From Jeotgalibaca porci (GTDB taxonomy: Bacteria > Bacillota > Bacilli > Lactobacillales > Aerococcaceae), in the NCBI RefSeq assembly GCF_011299095.1, contig NZ_CP049889.1:1009501-1073500 (forward strand): a stretch of DNA of 64,000 nt, read 5' to 3'. Every line of letters begins with the position of its first letter. Position 1 is the first letter of the stretch. The notes below the pieces were generated by a model, which did not search any database, was not told the DNA's origin, and saw only the letters and a program-made list of their open reading frames with translations. Positions 24,261-33,521 of this stretch are shown piece by piece. The position numbers and the translations under genes are program-made.

Positions 24261-25235
24261 TTAAAGCAACTCTTTCCGTAATTCTTCTGGTGTTTTTGGA
24301 GATAAGTAGCTCGGAGCCACATCAAATACTGATTTCGCTCCATAATTTCCTTCTCTTGCCAAGCGGAATGCTGCTCGCGCATACGCCACCATGACAGCGG
24401 CCGTAAAGCCGGGGTTACTTCCTAGATTCACATTCAATTCATACACAGCCTGCGTATCTTCTCCTGTATAGCCGCGGCGTAAAACATGTCCACCATGCGG
24501 AATACCGCTATGATCGCGATCAAACGTTGCCTCATCAATAAAATGAACCTCTGTTTCATAATCTGCAAAGTAATCTTTCATAGTGGAAATAGTGTGGGTA
24601 ATAGCAGCCTCATCTGCTCCCTCATCTGCAACCACATAACACACGCGTTTATGCGAAGCGGTTTTAGTATACACAACTTCTTTACCATCTCGAATTTTTT
24701 GAATCAACGCTTCGTTCGGGATTGTATATTGTACCCCACGTTTCACGCCCGCAACACGGCGAATTGCATCACTGTGCCCCTGACTGACACCTTTTCCCCA
24801 AAATGTGTAGGTTTCACCTTTTGGCAAAATCGCTTCGGCAATGAGACGGTTTAGGGAAAAAAGCCCCGGATCCCATCCTGTCGCTACAATCGCAACATTT
24901 TTCTGACGACGTGCAATTTCATCCAAACTGTTAAAGTGTGCGGGAATTGCCGCGTGATTATCATATGCATTTACAGTCGTAAAATGTTCTTGTAAAACAG
25001 GCGCCTGCTCGGGAATATCGGTCGCCGAACCACCGCAAAGAAGAACGACATCAAGGTCCTTTTTCATTCCGACTAAATCATCCATATGAAAAACCGGACA
25101 AGACGCACTAACTGTTTTAGGATCACGTCGTGAAAAAACACCAATCAATTCAATGTCAGTATTAAATTGAAGTTGTTCTTCAACACCTTTCCCCAAATTT
25201 CCGTAGCCTATGATACCTAACTTAATTTTCGACAT
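24261..25235 (-). CDS. ddh: meso-Diaminopimelate dehydrogenase
   Basis: 324 residues, full length. It catalyses the one-step NADPH-dependent route between tetrahydrodipicolinate and meso-DAP for lysine and peptidoglycan. The NADP motif is LGIIGYGNLGKGVE; substrate-site blocks GWDPGLFSLNR, WGKGVSQGHSDAIRRV and the C-terminal NLGSNPGFTAAVMVAYARA are all conserved. Its presence suggests meso-DAP in the wall. Start behind an AAAGGGGG site. The VOC gene upstream is 27 bases away, so the two may be co-transcribed. Confidence 0.95.
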   Translation of the reverse strand: MSKIKLGIIGYGNLGKGVEEQLQFNTDIELIGVFSRRDPKTVSASCPVFHMDDLVGMKKDLDVVLLCGGSATDIPEQAPVLQEHFTTVNAYDNHAAIPAHFNSLDEIARRQKNVAIVATGWDPGLFSLNRLIAEAILPKGETYTFWGKGVSQGHSDAIRRVAGVKRGVQYTIPNEALIQKIRDGKEVVYTKTASHKRVCYVVADEGADEAAITHTISTMKDYFADYETEVHFIDEATFDRDHSGIPHGGHVLRRGYTGEDTQAVYELNVNLGSNPGFTAAVMVAYARAAFRLAREGNYGAKSVFDVAPSYLSPKTPEELRKELL

Positions 25236-25262
25236 AAAATCCCCCTTTTCCTAACATTACAT

Positions 25263-25697
25263 TTATTCAATCACTAACATATTTTGCTCATCAAATTTCC
25301 AATCTGGACCATAGGCAACTTCCCAATAATAACCATCAAGGTCGATAAAGTAGCCGCCGTAACCGCCCCACGAGAGTTCTTGGGGTTCTTTAGCTAGTGT
25401 TGCGCCGGCCGCCACTGCCTTTTTCATCGTGTGGTCGACCTCTTCACGTGATTTCATGTTGCAAGCGAGTGTCATCCCTGGAAAGCCACCTTGCGGCAAG
25501 GCAGGTGGCTTTTCGAAATTAATATCCTTGGCTAACTCTTCCAAGGGAAATAACTCTAATTTCGAACCTTCGTTATTGAAGAAAACAATCCCGGGGTTTT
25601 TCTCCTCTGTTTTTGTCTGAAAACCAAGCGTACGAAAGAACGCGAGTGACTTTTCCATATCCCGGACACCTAAAGCAATTAAGTTAATACGATTCAT
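25263..25697 (-). CDS. VOC-family (glyoxalase/dioxygenase fold) protein
   Basis: 144 residues, two VOC half-domains: MNRINLIALGVRDMEKSLAFF at the start and SWGGYGGYFIDLDGYYWEVAYGP at the end. Metal-site positions are only partly conserved. The family covers glyoxalase I, bleomycin/fosfomycin resistance and dioxygenases; no specific substrate can be called. Start behind GGAGG, upstream of ddh and divergent from the GNAT gene. Confidence 0.8.
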   Translation of the reverse strand: MNRINLIALGVRDMEKSLAFFRTLGFQTKTEEKNPGIVFFNNEGSKLELFPLEELAKDINFEKPPALPQGGFPGMTLACNMKSREEVDHTMKKAVAAGATLAKEPQELSWGGYGGYFIDLDGYYWEVAYGPDWKFDEQNMLVIE

Positions 25698-25721
25698 TTG
25701 AGCTCCTCCAATCTAATAAGT

Positions 25722-25750
25722 TTGACCTCCAAGAATCATTTGGTTAGACT
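25722..25750 (+). promoter_or_regulatory. Promoter for the GNAT-TRIC gene pair
   Basis: TTGACC (25722-25727), 17-base spacer, TAGACT (25745-25750). The ribosome binding site and ATG (25772) follow within about 20 bases. Confidence 0.5.
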
Positions 25751-25771
25751 GATGAAAAAAGGAGGCGTGAC

Positions 25772-26266
25772 ATGCTGATACGAACTATTTCCCATCCGGA
25801 CAATTTGGCAGTGAAGCAGATTATCCAACAATCATTGAAATCACGCGGCTTTGATCTGCCAGGAACAGCATACTTCGACCCGCAGCTGAATGACTTAACT
25901 TCCTACTATACCACTATTCCCAATGCTGCTTATTGGGTATTGGAAATAAACGACGAGATAGTCGGCGGCGTCGGTATTGCGCCTTGGAAAGACAACGTCT
26001 GTGAGTTACAAAAACTTTACTTAAAAGATTCCGCTCACGGGCACGGTTACGGCAAGCTTTTGATGACGCATGCGTTGACTTTTGCGGCTCTCCATTACCA
26101 AGCCTGCTATTTGGAAACTTTGAAAGAACTCTCTGCAGCTTGTCGCCTCTATGAAAAATGTGGGTTTGCCTTATTGGACCACCCTTTACCCGGGTCCGAG
26201 CATACCGCGATGGATGCCTGGTACTTATTAGAACTCCAAGAAAAGGAGGCTCTCCATGGTTATTGA
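25772..26266 (+). CDS. GNAT-family N-acetyltransferase
   Basis: 164 residues with the GNAT fold: a central strand VGGVGIAPW, then LQKLYLKDSAHGHGYGKLLMTHAL, the acetyl-CoA pyrophosphate loop (HGHGYG for Q/RxxGxG/A). A late YEKCGF motif is present. It resembles bacterial amino-acid or small-molecule acetyltransferases, but the acceptor is unknown. Start behind AAAGGAGG. It overlaps the next gene by 11 bases. Confidence 0.87.
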   Translation: MLIRTISHPDNLAVKQIIQQSLKSRGFDLPGTAYFDPQLNDLTSYYTTIPNAAYWVLEINDEIVGGVGIAPWKDNVCELQKLYLKDSAHGHGYGKLLMTHALTFAALHYQACYLETLKELSAACRLYEKCGFALLDHPLPGSEHTAMDAWYLLELQEKEALHGY

Positions 26267-26852
26267 ATTATTTAATATCGTCGGAATTATTGCATTCGCT
26301 GCGAGTGGTGCCATTACGGCTTTGGACGAAGATTATGATATTTTAGGTTTTTATGTTCTGGGCTTCATCACATCATTTGGCGGGGGTACGATTCGAAACT
26401 TATTAATCGGTACGCCGATTCAACTGATTTGGTCGCAAAATGCGCACTTTATTGCAGCGTTTATAACTATTACATTGGTTTTTTTCATCCCGAAACAATG
26501 GATCAATCGTTGGGACCGTGGTGCTGTTTTCTTTGATGCGATTGGATTAGCTGTTTTCGCTATTCAAGGAGCTTTCGCTGCCCTAAACGCTGGAATACCT
26601 TTAGCAGGAATTATTGTGGCAGCCACTTTAACCGGTTCTGGCGGCGGGGTCATTCGTGACATCCTTGCGCGTAAAGAACCGATGATTCTGCATTCAGATA
26701 TTTATGCGCTTTGGGCTGCCCTGGGTGGGTTAATCATTGGTTTAGAATGGATTAACAGCTTGGCTCAAGCAGGAATATTATTTGCCGCTATTGTTTTTCT
26801 GCGACTTATTTCCGCTCACTATAATTGGCGATTGCCACGCAGACGGCGTTAA
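26256..26852 (+). CDS. TRIC-type trimeric cation channel (UPF0126/YadS family)
   Basis: 198 residues, about six to seven hydrophobic helices. The two-fold repeat is clear: AASGAITALDEDYDILGFYVLGFITSFGGGTIRNLLIG in repeat 1 and FAIQGAFAALNAGIPLAGIIVAATLTGSGGGVIRDIL in repeat 2, each with the GGGxxR element of prokaryotic TRIC channels, which conduct K+ or Na+. The ATG at 26256 has AAAGGAGG inside the upstream gene, implying translational coupling. The 3' end overlaps the convergent hydrolase gene by four bases. Confidence 0.92.
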   Translation: MVIELFNIVGIIAFAASGAITALDEDYDILGFYVLGFITSFGGGTIRNLLIGTPIQLIWSQNAHFIAAFITITLVFFIPKQWINRWDRGAVFFDAIGLAVFAIQGAFAALNAGIPLAGIIVAATLTGSGGGVIRDILARKEPMILHSDIYALWAALGGLIIGLEWINSLAQAGILFAAIVFLRLISAHYNWRLPRRRR

Positions 26853-27772
26853 ACTGCCATAAATCTGCCTACAAATTCCCAGACAGTCTTCCAGTATAAT
26901 TCAGGATTCACGTTGATGGATTCGGTATGTTCTGCACTAGGAATCGTCAATTTTTTCTTTTCCGTATTTGTAGCTGCATATACCTCTTCTATCATTTCAA
27001 AAGGAACAAACGTATCAGCCTCACCGTGAATAAAAAGAATAGGCACCGTTGCTTTAGCCAGTTGCTTTACAGCGGAAGCTTCAAAAATTCCGTAACCTGC
27101 GCGAAGTTTTGCCACAGTATTGGCAGCTTGAAGAGCGGGGAATGCCGGTAACTGAAAACGTTCCTTTAGTTGGTAAGATAGAATAGAACGTGCACTAGCA
27201 AAACCACAGTCTTCAACAACAACCTTAACATTGTCTGGCAAGTCTTCTCCTGCTAACATCATAACCGTTGCGCCGCCCATGGACAGCCCAAACAGGACAA
27301 TTTCCGCTTCAGGATCCTCGGCAATTAACGCGTTGACCCAAGCCAAGACGTCTAAACGGTCATGCCAACCCATACCGATATACTCCCCTTCACTCAAACC
27401 ATGCCCTCTTAAATCGGGCGTCAAAACGTTAAGGCCTTTTTCATAAAAACCACGTACCCACTGCGTCATTTCCCGACTATGGCTCGTATAACCGTGCACA
27501 GCCACTACCCATTTATGTCCTGCTTCAGGATGAAGATAGGCTTCTGCATGTAATTTCAATGTAGGGACGTCAGTAGAATCTATATATTTTTCTTTGGACG
27601 GATTTTTCGCCAAAAAGTCATCATCTGTATGACTCATATCCATTATTTCTTGTACTGTTCCTTGTTTTCGTTTGGATTTCAATGCGTATTCATAAAAATA
27701 ATTGCCAATCGCCAAGTAAGCAGCAGTTGCTAAACTTGAAACGGTTGCTATAGCTAGCATTTTCTTTTTCAT
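26849..27772 (-). CDS. Membrane-anchored alpha/beta hydrolase
   Basis: 307 residues from ATG 27772 (GGGAG at 7 bases). A hydrophobic N-terminal helix (about 3-25) anchors or exports it. Hydrolase features: VAVHGYTSHSREM (oxyanion region), DLRGHGLSEG, the nucleophile elbow FGLSMGGATV, HGEADTFVPF for the acid and EHTESI for the histidine. Related to the Bah/YqkD-type extracellular serine hydrolases; the substrate is unknown. It follows the nicotinamidase gene by 11 bases and is probably co-transcribed. Confidence 0.88.
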   Translation of the reverse strand: MKKKMLAIATVSSLATAAYLAIGNYFYEYALKSKRKQGTVQEIMDMSHTDDDFLAKNPSKEKYIDSTDVPTLKLHAEAYLHPEAGHKWVVAVHGYTSHSREMTQWVRGFYEKGLNVLTPDLRGHGLSEGEYIGMGWHDRLDVLAWVNALIAEDPEAEIVLFGLSMGGATVMMLAGEDLPDNVKVVVEDCGFASARSILSYQLKERFQLPAFPALQAANTVAKLRAGYGIFEASAVKQLAKATVPILFIHGEADTFVPFEMIEEVYAATNTEKKKLTIPSAEHTESINVNPELYWKTVWEFVGRFMAV

Positions 27773-27783
27773 AGCGGACTCCC

Positions 27784-28323
27784 TTATGCAATAATTTCTG
27801 TATGGAAACACCGAAACATATGATCTAACATGGTATCGCCTAAGTTTGTAAATGTGGCTACACCACGTTTATGAATGGCTGTTTTGAATCCTTCTGCATC
27901 TGCACCTGCAACGGTTAAGAAGTCACAAATGTCGGTTGTGACACCAACCACATGAACTTTTTCAATTCCTTTAGCACGTAAGGTGTCTGCTAGATCCGTT
28001 TTGAAGAAGGAATTATAGTTTGTTTTCGGCACGTAAAGAACCTGGTCATGCGACTTATTCGCCTCGTACCATTTCCCCAAGTCACCGTATAATTGTTGGC
28101 CTTCTGTGCCTTTTACGTTATGAGCAGGCCATAAGTCAAAATGCGGATCATTTTCTTCATGCGCATCCATCCCGATCACAACCAATTGACCACTTTCCAG
28201 AAACTGATTCGCCATTTTAATAATATACGGAATAATGTCCTGTGCCGGTTTTCCAACAGTTAAGGTACCCGTATCTGCTACAAAATCATTACTCATATCT
28301 ACTATCAGTAGTGCTTCATTCAA
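27784..28323 (-). CDS. Nicotinamidase / isochorismatase-family hydrolase
   Basis: 179 residues with the triad Asp9 (LLIVDMSNDF), Lys100 (YVPKTNYNSF) and Cys133 (VTTDICDFL), plus a metal site of Asp53 and His55 (MDAHEEN) and His61. The metal site and length fit nicotinamidase PncA, which deamidates nicotinamide for NAD salvage and removes the sirtuin inhibitor. Start behind TTGGAGGTG. It is upstream of the alpha/beta hydrolase gene. Confidence 0.88.
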   Translation of the reverse strand: MNEALLIVDMSNDFVADTGTLTVGKPAQDIIPYIIKMANQFLESGQLVVIGMDAHEENDPHFDLWPAHNVKGTEGQQLYGDLGKWYEANKSHDQVLYVPKTNYNSFFKTDLADTLRAKGIEKVHVVGVTTDICDFLTVAGADAEGFKTAIHKRGVATFTNLGDTMLDHMFRCFHTEIIA

Positions 28324-28362
28324 TTTTCAACACCTCCAACTTTTTCCCTATTATACCTCAAT

Positions 28363-28395
28363 AAAAAAAAGAACCACAACACGAAGTTGCGGTTC
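28363..28395 (-). terminator. Terminator after the TspO-like gene
   Basis: GAACCGCAAC/GTTGTGGTTC stem followed by eight T on the minus strand. Confidence 0.85.
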
Positions 28396-28401
28396 AATAA
28401 A

Positions 28402-29169
28402 CTATTCTGGAAACAGAGAATGATTGTTTTTTTTGTAGGTAAGACCAGCTAACAACAATAAGACAACCATGCCCCCAATGGATACGTAGCCAACTGCGCT
28501 TGCATTCCCCGCATTCATTCTTTCACTGAATATCGCAAAGTAAGCCCATGCGATTGGTAACGGAAAGGCTGCGTTTTTCAAGTGCCACAAAACAAACGCG
28601 CAGAGAGCCACCGAAATGACTAACATCAAGATAGCCCACGTTGTATCCGCGATACCAAAGCCATTCCATTCGATCTGAACCAAGAAAGCAGAGATATTTA
28701 CAACCGTTGCGATGAATAACCAGCCAGCATTCAGGCCAAACGTCACTGGTAAGAGCCAGCGTTTCGGTTCATGCATGGCCAACAAAATTTGGACGATACG
28801 TGTCAGACTTAACAGATAACCAAAAATAAAAAGGGTTGAGAGCCCAATTTGATAGTAAGAAAAAGCGACAATCCAAGCCATATTTAACACCGAACTTAAC
28901 CAAAAGAGAGGTGTGATTTTTTCAATTGCTTTTCGATAATAGCCATCCTCACTTTTTACAATCATGACAATCATACTGATTACCAATAGCCCGTAAATAA
29001 GACTCCAAATGCTAAAAGCAAATCCCGCCGGCGTGATTAACGTTTGGAATTCACCGGAAACCTCACTTTGAGACGAATCATTAATTAATCCCGTTCCTCC
29101 CAAGCCGTTCACAACTAGTGTCGCAATCAAAACGATTAAATTTATCCACGCTTTTTTCTTTGTTTGCAT
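28402..29169 (-). CDS. TspO/MBR-type tryptophan-rich membrane protein
   Basis: 255 residues, about seven hydrophobic segments. ITPAGFAFSIWSLIYGLL matches the TspO signature (P-G-x2-F-x3-W-x2-L-Y), and later Trp residues occur at helix ends. It is longer than the five-helix TspO of about 160 residues and belongs to the extended tryptophan-rich sensory-like group. The function in Firmicutes is not known; porphyrin or tetrapyrrole binding is only a family-level hint. Confidence 0.8.
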   Translation of the reverse strand: MQTKKKAWINLIVLIATLVVNGLGGTGLINDSSQSEVSGEFQTLITPAGFAFSIWSLIYGLLVISMIVMIVKSEDGYYRKAIEKITPLFWLSSVLNMAWIVAFSYYQIGLSTLFIFGYLLSLTRIVQILLAMHEPKRWLLPVTFGLNAGWLFIATVVNISAFLVQIEWNGFGIADTTWAILMLVISVALCAFVLWHLKNAAFPLPIAWAYFAIFSERMNAGNASAVGYVSIGGMVVLLLLAGLTYKKNNHSLFPE

Positions 29170-29187
29170 CTCAAACGCCCCAATCCT

Positions 29188-29538
29188 TTAAGCCCTAAGT
29201 ATCTTTTCCATCTTCTTTCCTTTAGCTAATTCATCAATTAATTTATCCATATAACGAATTTCTTGCATCAATGGCTCTTCGATTTCTTCTACGCGCACGC
29301 CGCATACTACCCCTTTAATCAAGTGCCGGGCGGGATTTAGCTGTGGTGCTTCTGCAAAAAAATCTTTCAACGTCACTTCATTTTCTAAAACCAAGCTAAA
29401 GCTCGGCGCATCATGGCCGGTCAGCCATTGAATAATCGTATCGACTTCTTCTTTTGTCCGATTTTTCCTTTCCGCTTTAGTAATATAAAGCGGATAGATG
29501 CGTGCCATCGTCATCTCGTAAATATGCTGTCTACCCAT
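29188..29538 (-). CDS. DUF2200-family protein
   Basis: 116 residues, soluble. The family block [38 protein letters not shown] runs from residue 5, and the second half has [36 protein letters not shown]. Length and both blocks match DUF2200, which has no assigned function. Start behind AAAGGAGCG. It sits between the TspO-like and hydrolase genes on the same strand. Confidence 0.8.
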   Translation of the reverse strand: MGRQHIYEMTMARIYPLYITKAERKNRTKEEVDTIIQWLTGHDAPSFSLVLENEVTLKDFFAEAPQLNPARHLIKGVVCGVRVEEIEEPLMQEIRYMDKLIDELAKGKKMEKILRA

Positions 29539-29553
29539 GCGCTACGCTCCTTT

Positions 29554-30282
29554 TCATTCCGCTAACAAATCAGTAATTGCTTCTACCGTTAGCTTTTGCT
29601 GTTCCTCGGTTGAAACAGTTGCATCTCCGTCGCCTGCCTGTTCGCCGTAATTTCCGAATTGGGCATGGTTCCCGCCCTCAATAATGATTTCTTTGTGATT
29701 ATCTGGCAGTAACGAGCGGTTTTCTTGTACACTTTCAGTATTTAACACGCCATCTTCACTGCCATAAATACTCAAGACATTCAAATCCGTTCCAGATAAA
29801 TCTGCTGTTGAGTACGCAGCTAATAGAATTAAACCAGAAAGCTGTTCATTTGCACCCTCAGCATAAATTGCCGCCATCGAACCGCCCAAAGAGTGCCCCG
29901 CTACATACCATTCTGAAATATCAGGATTTGCGGCCATTATCTTTTCAGCAGCGTTAATATCAAAGACAGCTAAGCCAAAAGGTACATCTAATAAAAATGT
30001 TGCATAGCCTTCTTCCGCAATCTGACGCATCAACGGCGCATAGCTTTCATATTCTACTTTTCCACCGGGATAGAAAATAATACCTGTTTGATTCTCTGTA
30101 CGGTCGATGGGATAAAAATAAAGCGGATCATCACCCGTCACTTGAACCTTATCGTCCGACTTCATAGCTTCCAACGCTTGATTATTTGCATCGTAATCAT
30201 CATTCACATAAATTAAGAATGCACCTATCACAACGAGTACGAGCATCGTCAGAAAGCTGATTACTTTTTGGGTTTTACTCAC
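29554..30282 (-). CDS. Membrane-anchored alpha/beta hydrolase (dienelactone hydrolase-like)
   Basis: Start taken at GTG 30282, eight bases from GGGAGG; the open frame to 30330 is not needed. 242 residues. An N-terminal transmembrane helix (about 8-25) is followed by an extracellular hydrolase domain: IIFYPGGKVEYESYAPLM (oxyanion), VAGHSLGGSMAA (nucleophile Ser), IYGSEDGVL and GGNHAQFG (acid and His). It is distinct from the hydrolase at 26.8 kb. Substrate unknown. Confidence 0.87.
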   Translation of the reverse strand: MSKTQKVISFLTMLVLVVIGAFLIYVNDDYDANNQALEAMKSDDKVQVTGDDPLYFYPIDRTENQTGIIFYPGGKVEYESYAPLMRQIAEEGYATFLLDVPFGLAVFDINAAEKIMAANPDISEWYVAGHSLGGSMAAIYAEGANEQLSGLILLAAYSTADLSGTDLNVLSIYGSEDGVLNTESVQENRSLLPDNHKEIIIEGGNHAQFGNYGEQAGDGDATVSTEEQQKLTVEAITDLLAE

Positions 30283-30354
30283 TACGTACACCTCCCTTAT
30301 TTCTATTATACCTATCGAACGATAAAACATATAGTTGCGCGCACTCTCAGTACG

Positions 30355-30402
30355 AAAAATAGAGCAGATAGGCTGGAAATCTTTTCCCAGCTTGTCTGCT
30401 CT
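30355..30402. terminator. Terminator after glmS
   Basis: AGAGCAGAC-AGCTGG and CCAGC-TCTGCTCT form a long stem with an ATTTTT tail on the minus strand. Confidence 0.85.
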
Positions 30403-30419
30403 ACTACATAATCTCTATT

Positions 30420-32216
30420 TTATTCAACTGTCACTGATTTTGCTAAATTACGGGGCTTATCAACGTCAAACCCACGTTGAAGTGTGGCATAGTAAGCCAA
30501 AAGCTGTGTTGGTACAACAGCCAATAATGGTGTCAGCATTGGATGTACCGCCGGCAACACTAATTGGTCACTTTCTTGCTGTAACCCTTCCATTACACAT
30601 ACACAAGTATGCGCACCGCGCGAACGGACCTCCTCAATATTTCCCCGGGTATGGCTCGCATTTTCAGCTTGCGTAATAAGCGCAATAACCGGCGTACCTT
30701 CTTCAATCAAGGCAATGGTTCCATGCTTCAATTCGCCGGCAGCAAATCCTTCCGTTTGAACATAAGAAATTTCTTTCAGTTTCAAAGCAGCTTCCATCGA
30801 AACATAGTAATCCAACCCGCGGCCAATATAAAAGGCACTGCGTTTGTCAGTCAGATACGCTTCCGCCAGTTCTGCAATCTGCTCTTTTTCAGCAATGATG
30901 CTATCCATGGCATTCGCTACAATCCCAAGTTCATGGATAAGAGCAAAGTCCTTTTCTTCAGAAAGAGTCGCCGCAAGAATTGCCAATACAGAAATCTGTG
31001 CCGTATAAGCTTTTGTGGAAGCCACCGCTATCTCCGGCCCTGCATGAAGCAATAACGTATGATTTGCTTCGCGTGACAATGTTGATCCTTGAACGTTTGT
31101 TATCGTCAAAGTCGGATAGCCCCACTCTTTGACCTTCACCAATACTTGCCGACTATCTGCTGTTTCACCCGATTGTGAAATGAAAACAAACAATGGATTC
31201 CCCTTAATCAAAGGTGGATTGTAGGAAAATTCACTGGCAATATGCACTTCGGTTGGAATACCCGCCATTTTTTCTAAAAAGTGTTTCCCTAACCATCCCG
31301 CATGGTAACTCGTTCCGCACGCAACAATATGAATACGGTCTGCAGCCTCAACAGCTTGTTTCAATTCATTCGGAATTTCCAATTCTCCGGCTGAATTTTG
31401 GTACTGTTGTACGATTCTACGTAAAACAGCTGGCTGCTCGTCGATTTCTTTCAACATGTAATAAGGATACATCCCTTTTTCTAAATCGGCCGCGTCGACT
31501 GTTGCTTTGTAAGGCGCTCGATTTATGACGCTTCCGGACACTGTCTCAATAGCAAAATCTGTATTTGTTAACTGCACCATTTCACCATCGTGAATTTCAA
31601 CGTATTGATCCGTTAATTGGATAGTTGCCATGGCATCACTCGCTACTACATGGAAATCTGTACCGACACCAATCAATAACGGACTTTTATTTTTTGCAGC
31701 CCATAATATTTCTGGGTCTTTTGAATCAATCAACGCAAATGCATACGAGCCTTTCACGACCTTCAAAGCTTCGCGGAAAATTTCTTTCGTGGTTAAAGCG
31801 TCATTTTTTGCAAAATGCGCGATAACATTCACGACAATTTCCGTATCGGTATTTCCAGTTAAAGCAACATCTGGCAAATACGTGGCTTTAAGTTCCTGGA
31901 AATTCTCAATAACCCCATTGTGGACCAAAGTAAAACGACCATCCTGTGATTGGTGCGGATGCGCGTTGGCAATACTTGGCACCCCGTGTGTCGCCCAACG
32001 CGTATGTCCGATTCCCATCTGCGCAGGAACGTCGAAATCAACCACTTCGCGTAATTCCGCAATACGGCCTTTTTCTCTAAACAAGTGACTGTTTCCTATT
32101 TTATCTACAACAAAAATACCGGCGGAGTCATAACCGCGGTATTCTAACTTTTCAAGACCTGACAACAAAATTTCCTGTACGGCACTTTGACCGATATATC
32201 CTACAATTCCACACAT
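30420..32216 (-). CDS. glmS: Glutamine-fructose-6-phosphate aminotransferase (isomerising)
   Basis: 598 residues. GlmS makes glucosamine-6-phosphate from fructose-6-phosphate and glutamine, the entry to cell-wall amino sugars. N-terminal class II amidotransferase with nucleophile Cys2 in MCGIVGYIG and GHTRWATHG; two SIS domains follow ([20 protein letters not shown] and [11 protein letters not shown]). The C-terminus ends KSVTVE, as expected for a complete protein. It is monocistronic and controlled by the upstream ribozyme. GlmM, the next enzyme, is encoded 1.3 kb upstream on the same strand. Confidence 0.98.
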   Translation of the reverse strand: MCGIVGYIGQSAVQEILLSGLEKLEYRGYDSAGIFVVDKIGNSHLFREKGRIAELREVVDFDVPAQMGIGHTRWATHGVPSIANAHPHQSQDGRFTLVHNGVIENFQELKATYLPDVALTGNTDTEIVVNVIAHFAKNDALTTKEIFREALKVVKGSYAFALIDSKDPEILWAAKNKSPLLIGVGTDFHVVASDAMATIQLTDQYVEIHDGEMVQLTNTDFAIETVSGSVINRAPYKATVDAADLEKGMYPYYMLKEIDEQPAVLRRIVQQYQNSAGELEIPNELKQAVEAADRIHIVACGTSYHAGWLGKHFLEKMAGIPTEVHIASEFSYNPPLIKGNPLFVFISQSGETADSRQVLVKVKEWGYPTLTITNVQGSTLSREANHTLLLHAGPEIAVASTKAYTAQISVLAILAATLSEEKDFALIHELGIVANAMDSIIAEKEQIAELAEAYLTDKRSAFYIGRGLDYYVSMEAALKLKEISYVQTEGFAAGELKHGTIALIEEGTPVIALITQAENASHTRGNIEEVRSRGAHTCVCVMEGLQQESDQLVLPAVHPMLTPLLAVVPTQLLAYYATLQRGFDVDKPRNLAKSVTVE

Positions 32217-32249
32217 AGCAAATAAACCTCATTTTTCTATTAAATTTGC

Positions 32250-32402
32250 TTCCGGGTGCGGGAATGGCTTTCTGTTGAAACTTTACAGTTCCTTTTTAAA
32301 CCATTCTGTAGATTACACAAACCTTGAGTCATCCGCCGAATCTTTCGATAAACTCAATCCTCGTCACCACATCTAATCTGACATCAGATGGGCCTGGCGC
32401 TA
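32250..32402 (-). ncRNA. glmS ribozyme
   Basis: The minus-strand leader begins the catalytic core with A|GCGCCAGG; cleavage is expected between 32401 and 32400. The hallmark GACGAGG, then GTTTATCGA, then TCGGCGGATGACTC follow in order, as in the Bacillus ribozyme. GlcN6P acts as cofactor and triggers self-cleavage, which destabilises the mRNA. The exact 3' limit is approximate. Confidence 0.93.
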
Positions 32403-32456
32403 TCCTTTTCCGTAAAACTATCCTCCTTATTCATTCTTTTTCCAGAAGCAAGGAAA

Positions 32457-32486
32457 AGTATATACTAAATGACTGCAATTAGTCAA
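32457..32486 (-). promoter_or_regulatory. glmS promoter overlapping an inverted repeat
   Basis: Minus strand TTGACT (32481-32486), 18-base spacer, TATACT (32457-32462). The -35 overlaps the dyad TGACT-GCAATT-AGTCA at 32470-32485. Confidence 0.6.
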
Positions 32487-32551
32487 CAATTGGTGAGATG
32501 GAATTATTTATGCAAGATAGCAATGCTTTTATGCAAGTCAATAAAAAGTGG

Positions 32552-32580
32552 TTGTATAGAGAAAATGAAGCCGATAAACT
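32552..32580 (+). promoter_or_regulatory. Promoter for the LytTR-DUF3021 operon
   Basis: TTGTAT (32552-32557), 17-base spacer, TAAACT (32575-32580), 33 bases before the ATG. Confidence 0.5.
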
Positions 32581-32612
32581 GTATATACGTTCTAAAGGAA
32601 GGAGAGCAGTCA

Positions 32613-33050
32613 ATGAAATTAGTATTGAAAGAAGACAAAAACTTAAAAGAAACACTTGTTACTATCACTTACAATCTGTTTGATCGACATACTCAAGAAA
32701 TCGTTAATAGAGTACGAGGGCATACGATTCAACTAGAGGGGATACGAGATGGGGCTGTCCATTTCATAGATAGCAAAGAAGTCTACTATATCGAAAGCGT
32801 TGATAACACTCTATTCTTATACGCACACACGGATATATATCAATGTAAGGAAAAATTATACACAATTGAAAAAAAATTAAGTAAGCGCTCGTTCGTCCGG
32901 ATTAATAAAAGTACAATTTTAAACATGGACATGCTGGAGAGTGTCCTTCCTCTACCCAATTACCGACTCGAAGCAAAGCTACGAAATGGTGAACATGTCA
33001 TCATAAATCGCCATTATGTAAAAGACATCAAAAATTATTTAGAAATTTAA
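32613..33050 (+). CDS. LytTR-family DNA-binding regulator
   Basis: 145 residues from ATG 32613, which has AAGGAAGGAG at good spacing; the longer frame from 32469 runs through the promoter and is rejected. The LytTR domain occupies about 45-145: DSKEVYYIESVDNTLFLYAHTDIYQCKEKL, FVRINKSTILNMDMLESV and a C-terminal INRHYVKDIKNYLEI. No receiver domain is present, so it is a stand-alone LytTR protein. The small membrane protein encoded 18 bases downstream is the likely partner, as in the LytTR regulatory systems (HdrRM, BrsRM) of streptococci. Confidence 0.9.
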   Translation: MKLVLKEDKNLKETLVTITYNLFDRHTQEIVNRVRGHTIQLEGIRDGAVHFIDSKEVYYIESVDNTLFLYAHTDIYQCKEKLYTIEKKLSKRSFVRINKSTILNMDMLESVLPLPNYRLEAKLRNGEHVIINRHYVKDIKNYLEI

Positions 33051-33068
33051 AAAGGGGATGTATAAAAC

Positions 33069-33470
33069 ATGAAAAATTTTATTTCTGAAAACTTGAATAG
33101 CATGACACTTACTTTTACCCTAATTGTTATATTAAATACAATCATTCGCGTCCTTTTCAATATCCAATGGGGAAACGTCAATATATTTGTAATTGTTTTA
33201 GCCTCGTTTGTTTTTTTATTGTCGCTCTGGTCCCATTTTATTTCTTTTTTTAATTTCCAGTCAGAAAAGGCTTATCACTTGATTAATGTGAGCAGTCAGT
33301 TAGTTTTATTTTTTATTCTATCTAGCGCAATAAATTTTATGCCTTTAACTTTCGAAAATATTTTAATAAATGGCGTTATCTACATTTTCCTCTACTTTGT
33401 GAATGTAAAATACCGACATGCGCAATTTAAACAACTTACAAATGAAATAAATAAACGTTTGTCACATTAA
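33069..33470 (+). CDS. DUF3021-like membrane protein, probable LytTR partner
   Basis: 133 residues with four hydrophobic helices and a basic C-terminal tail (NVKYRHAQFKQLTNEINKRL). Size and topology match the DUF3021 proteins that are encoded next to stand-alone LytTR regulators and often hold them inactive at the membrane. Start behind AAAGGGGATG. The pair forms a two-gene operon closed by a strong terminator. The signal is unknown. Confidence 0.8.
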   Translation: MKNFISENLNSMTLTFTLIVILNTIIRVLFNIQWGNVNIFVIVLASFVFLLSLWSHFISFFNFQSEKAYHLINVSSQLVLFFILSSAINFMPLTFENILINGVIYIFLYFVNVKYRHAQFKQLTNEINKRLSH

Positions 33471-33484
33471 ACACTTTTCACTAT

Positions 33485-33521
33485 AAAAAAAGCCTCATCC
33501 CGCTGGGATGAGGCTTCTCTT
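33485..33521. terminator. Bidirectional terminator between the DUF3021 gene and glmM
   Basis: A perfect AGCCTCATCCC/GGGATGAGGCT stem with a 3-base loop and A/T flanks. Confidence 0.9.

Noticed and set aside
32469-32612. Longer N-terminus of the LytTR protein
   Set aside because: The extra frame runs through the promoter and operator region and lacks a ribosome binding site; ATG 32613 has a strong one.
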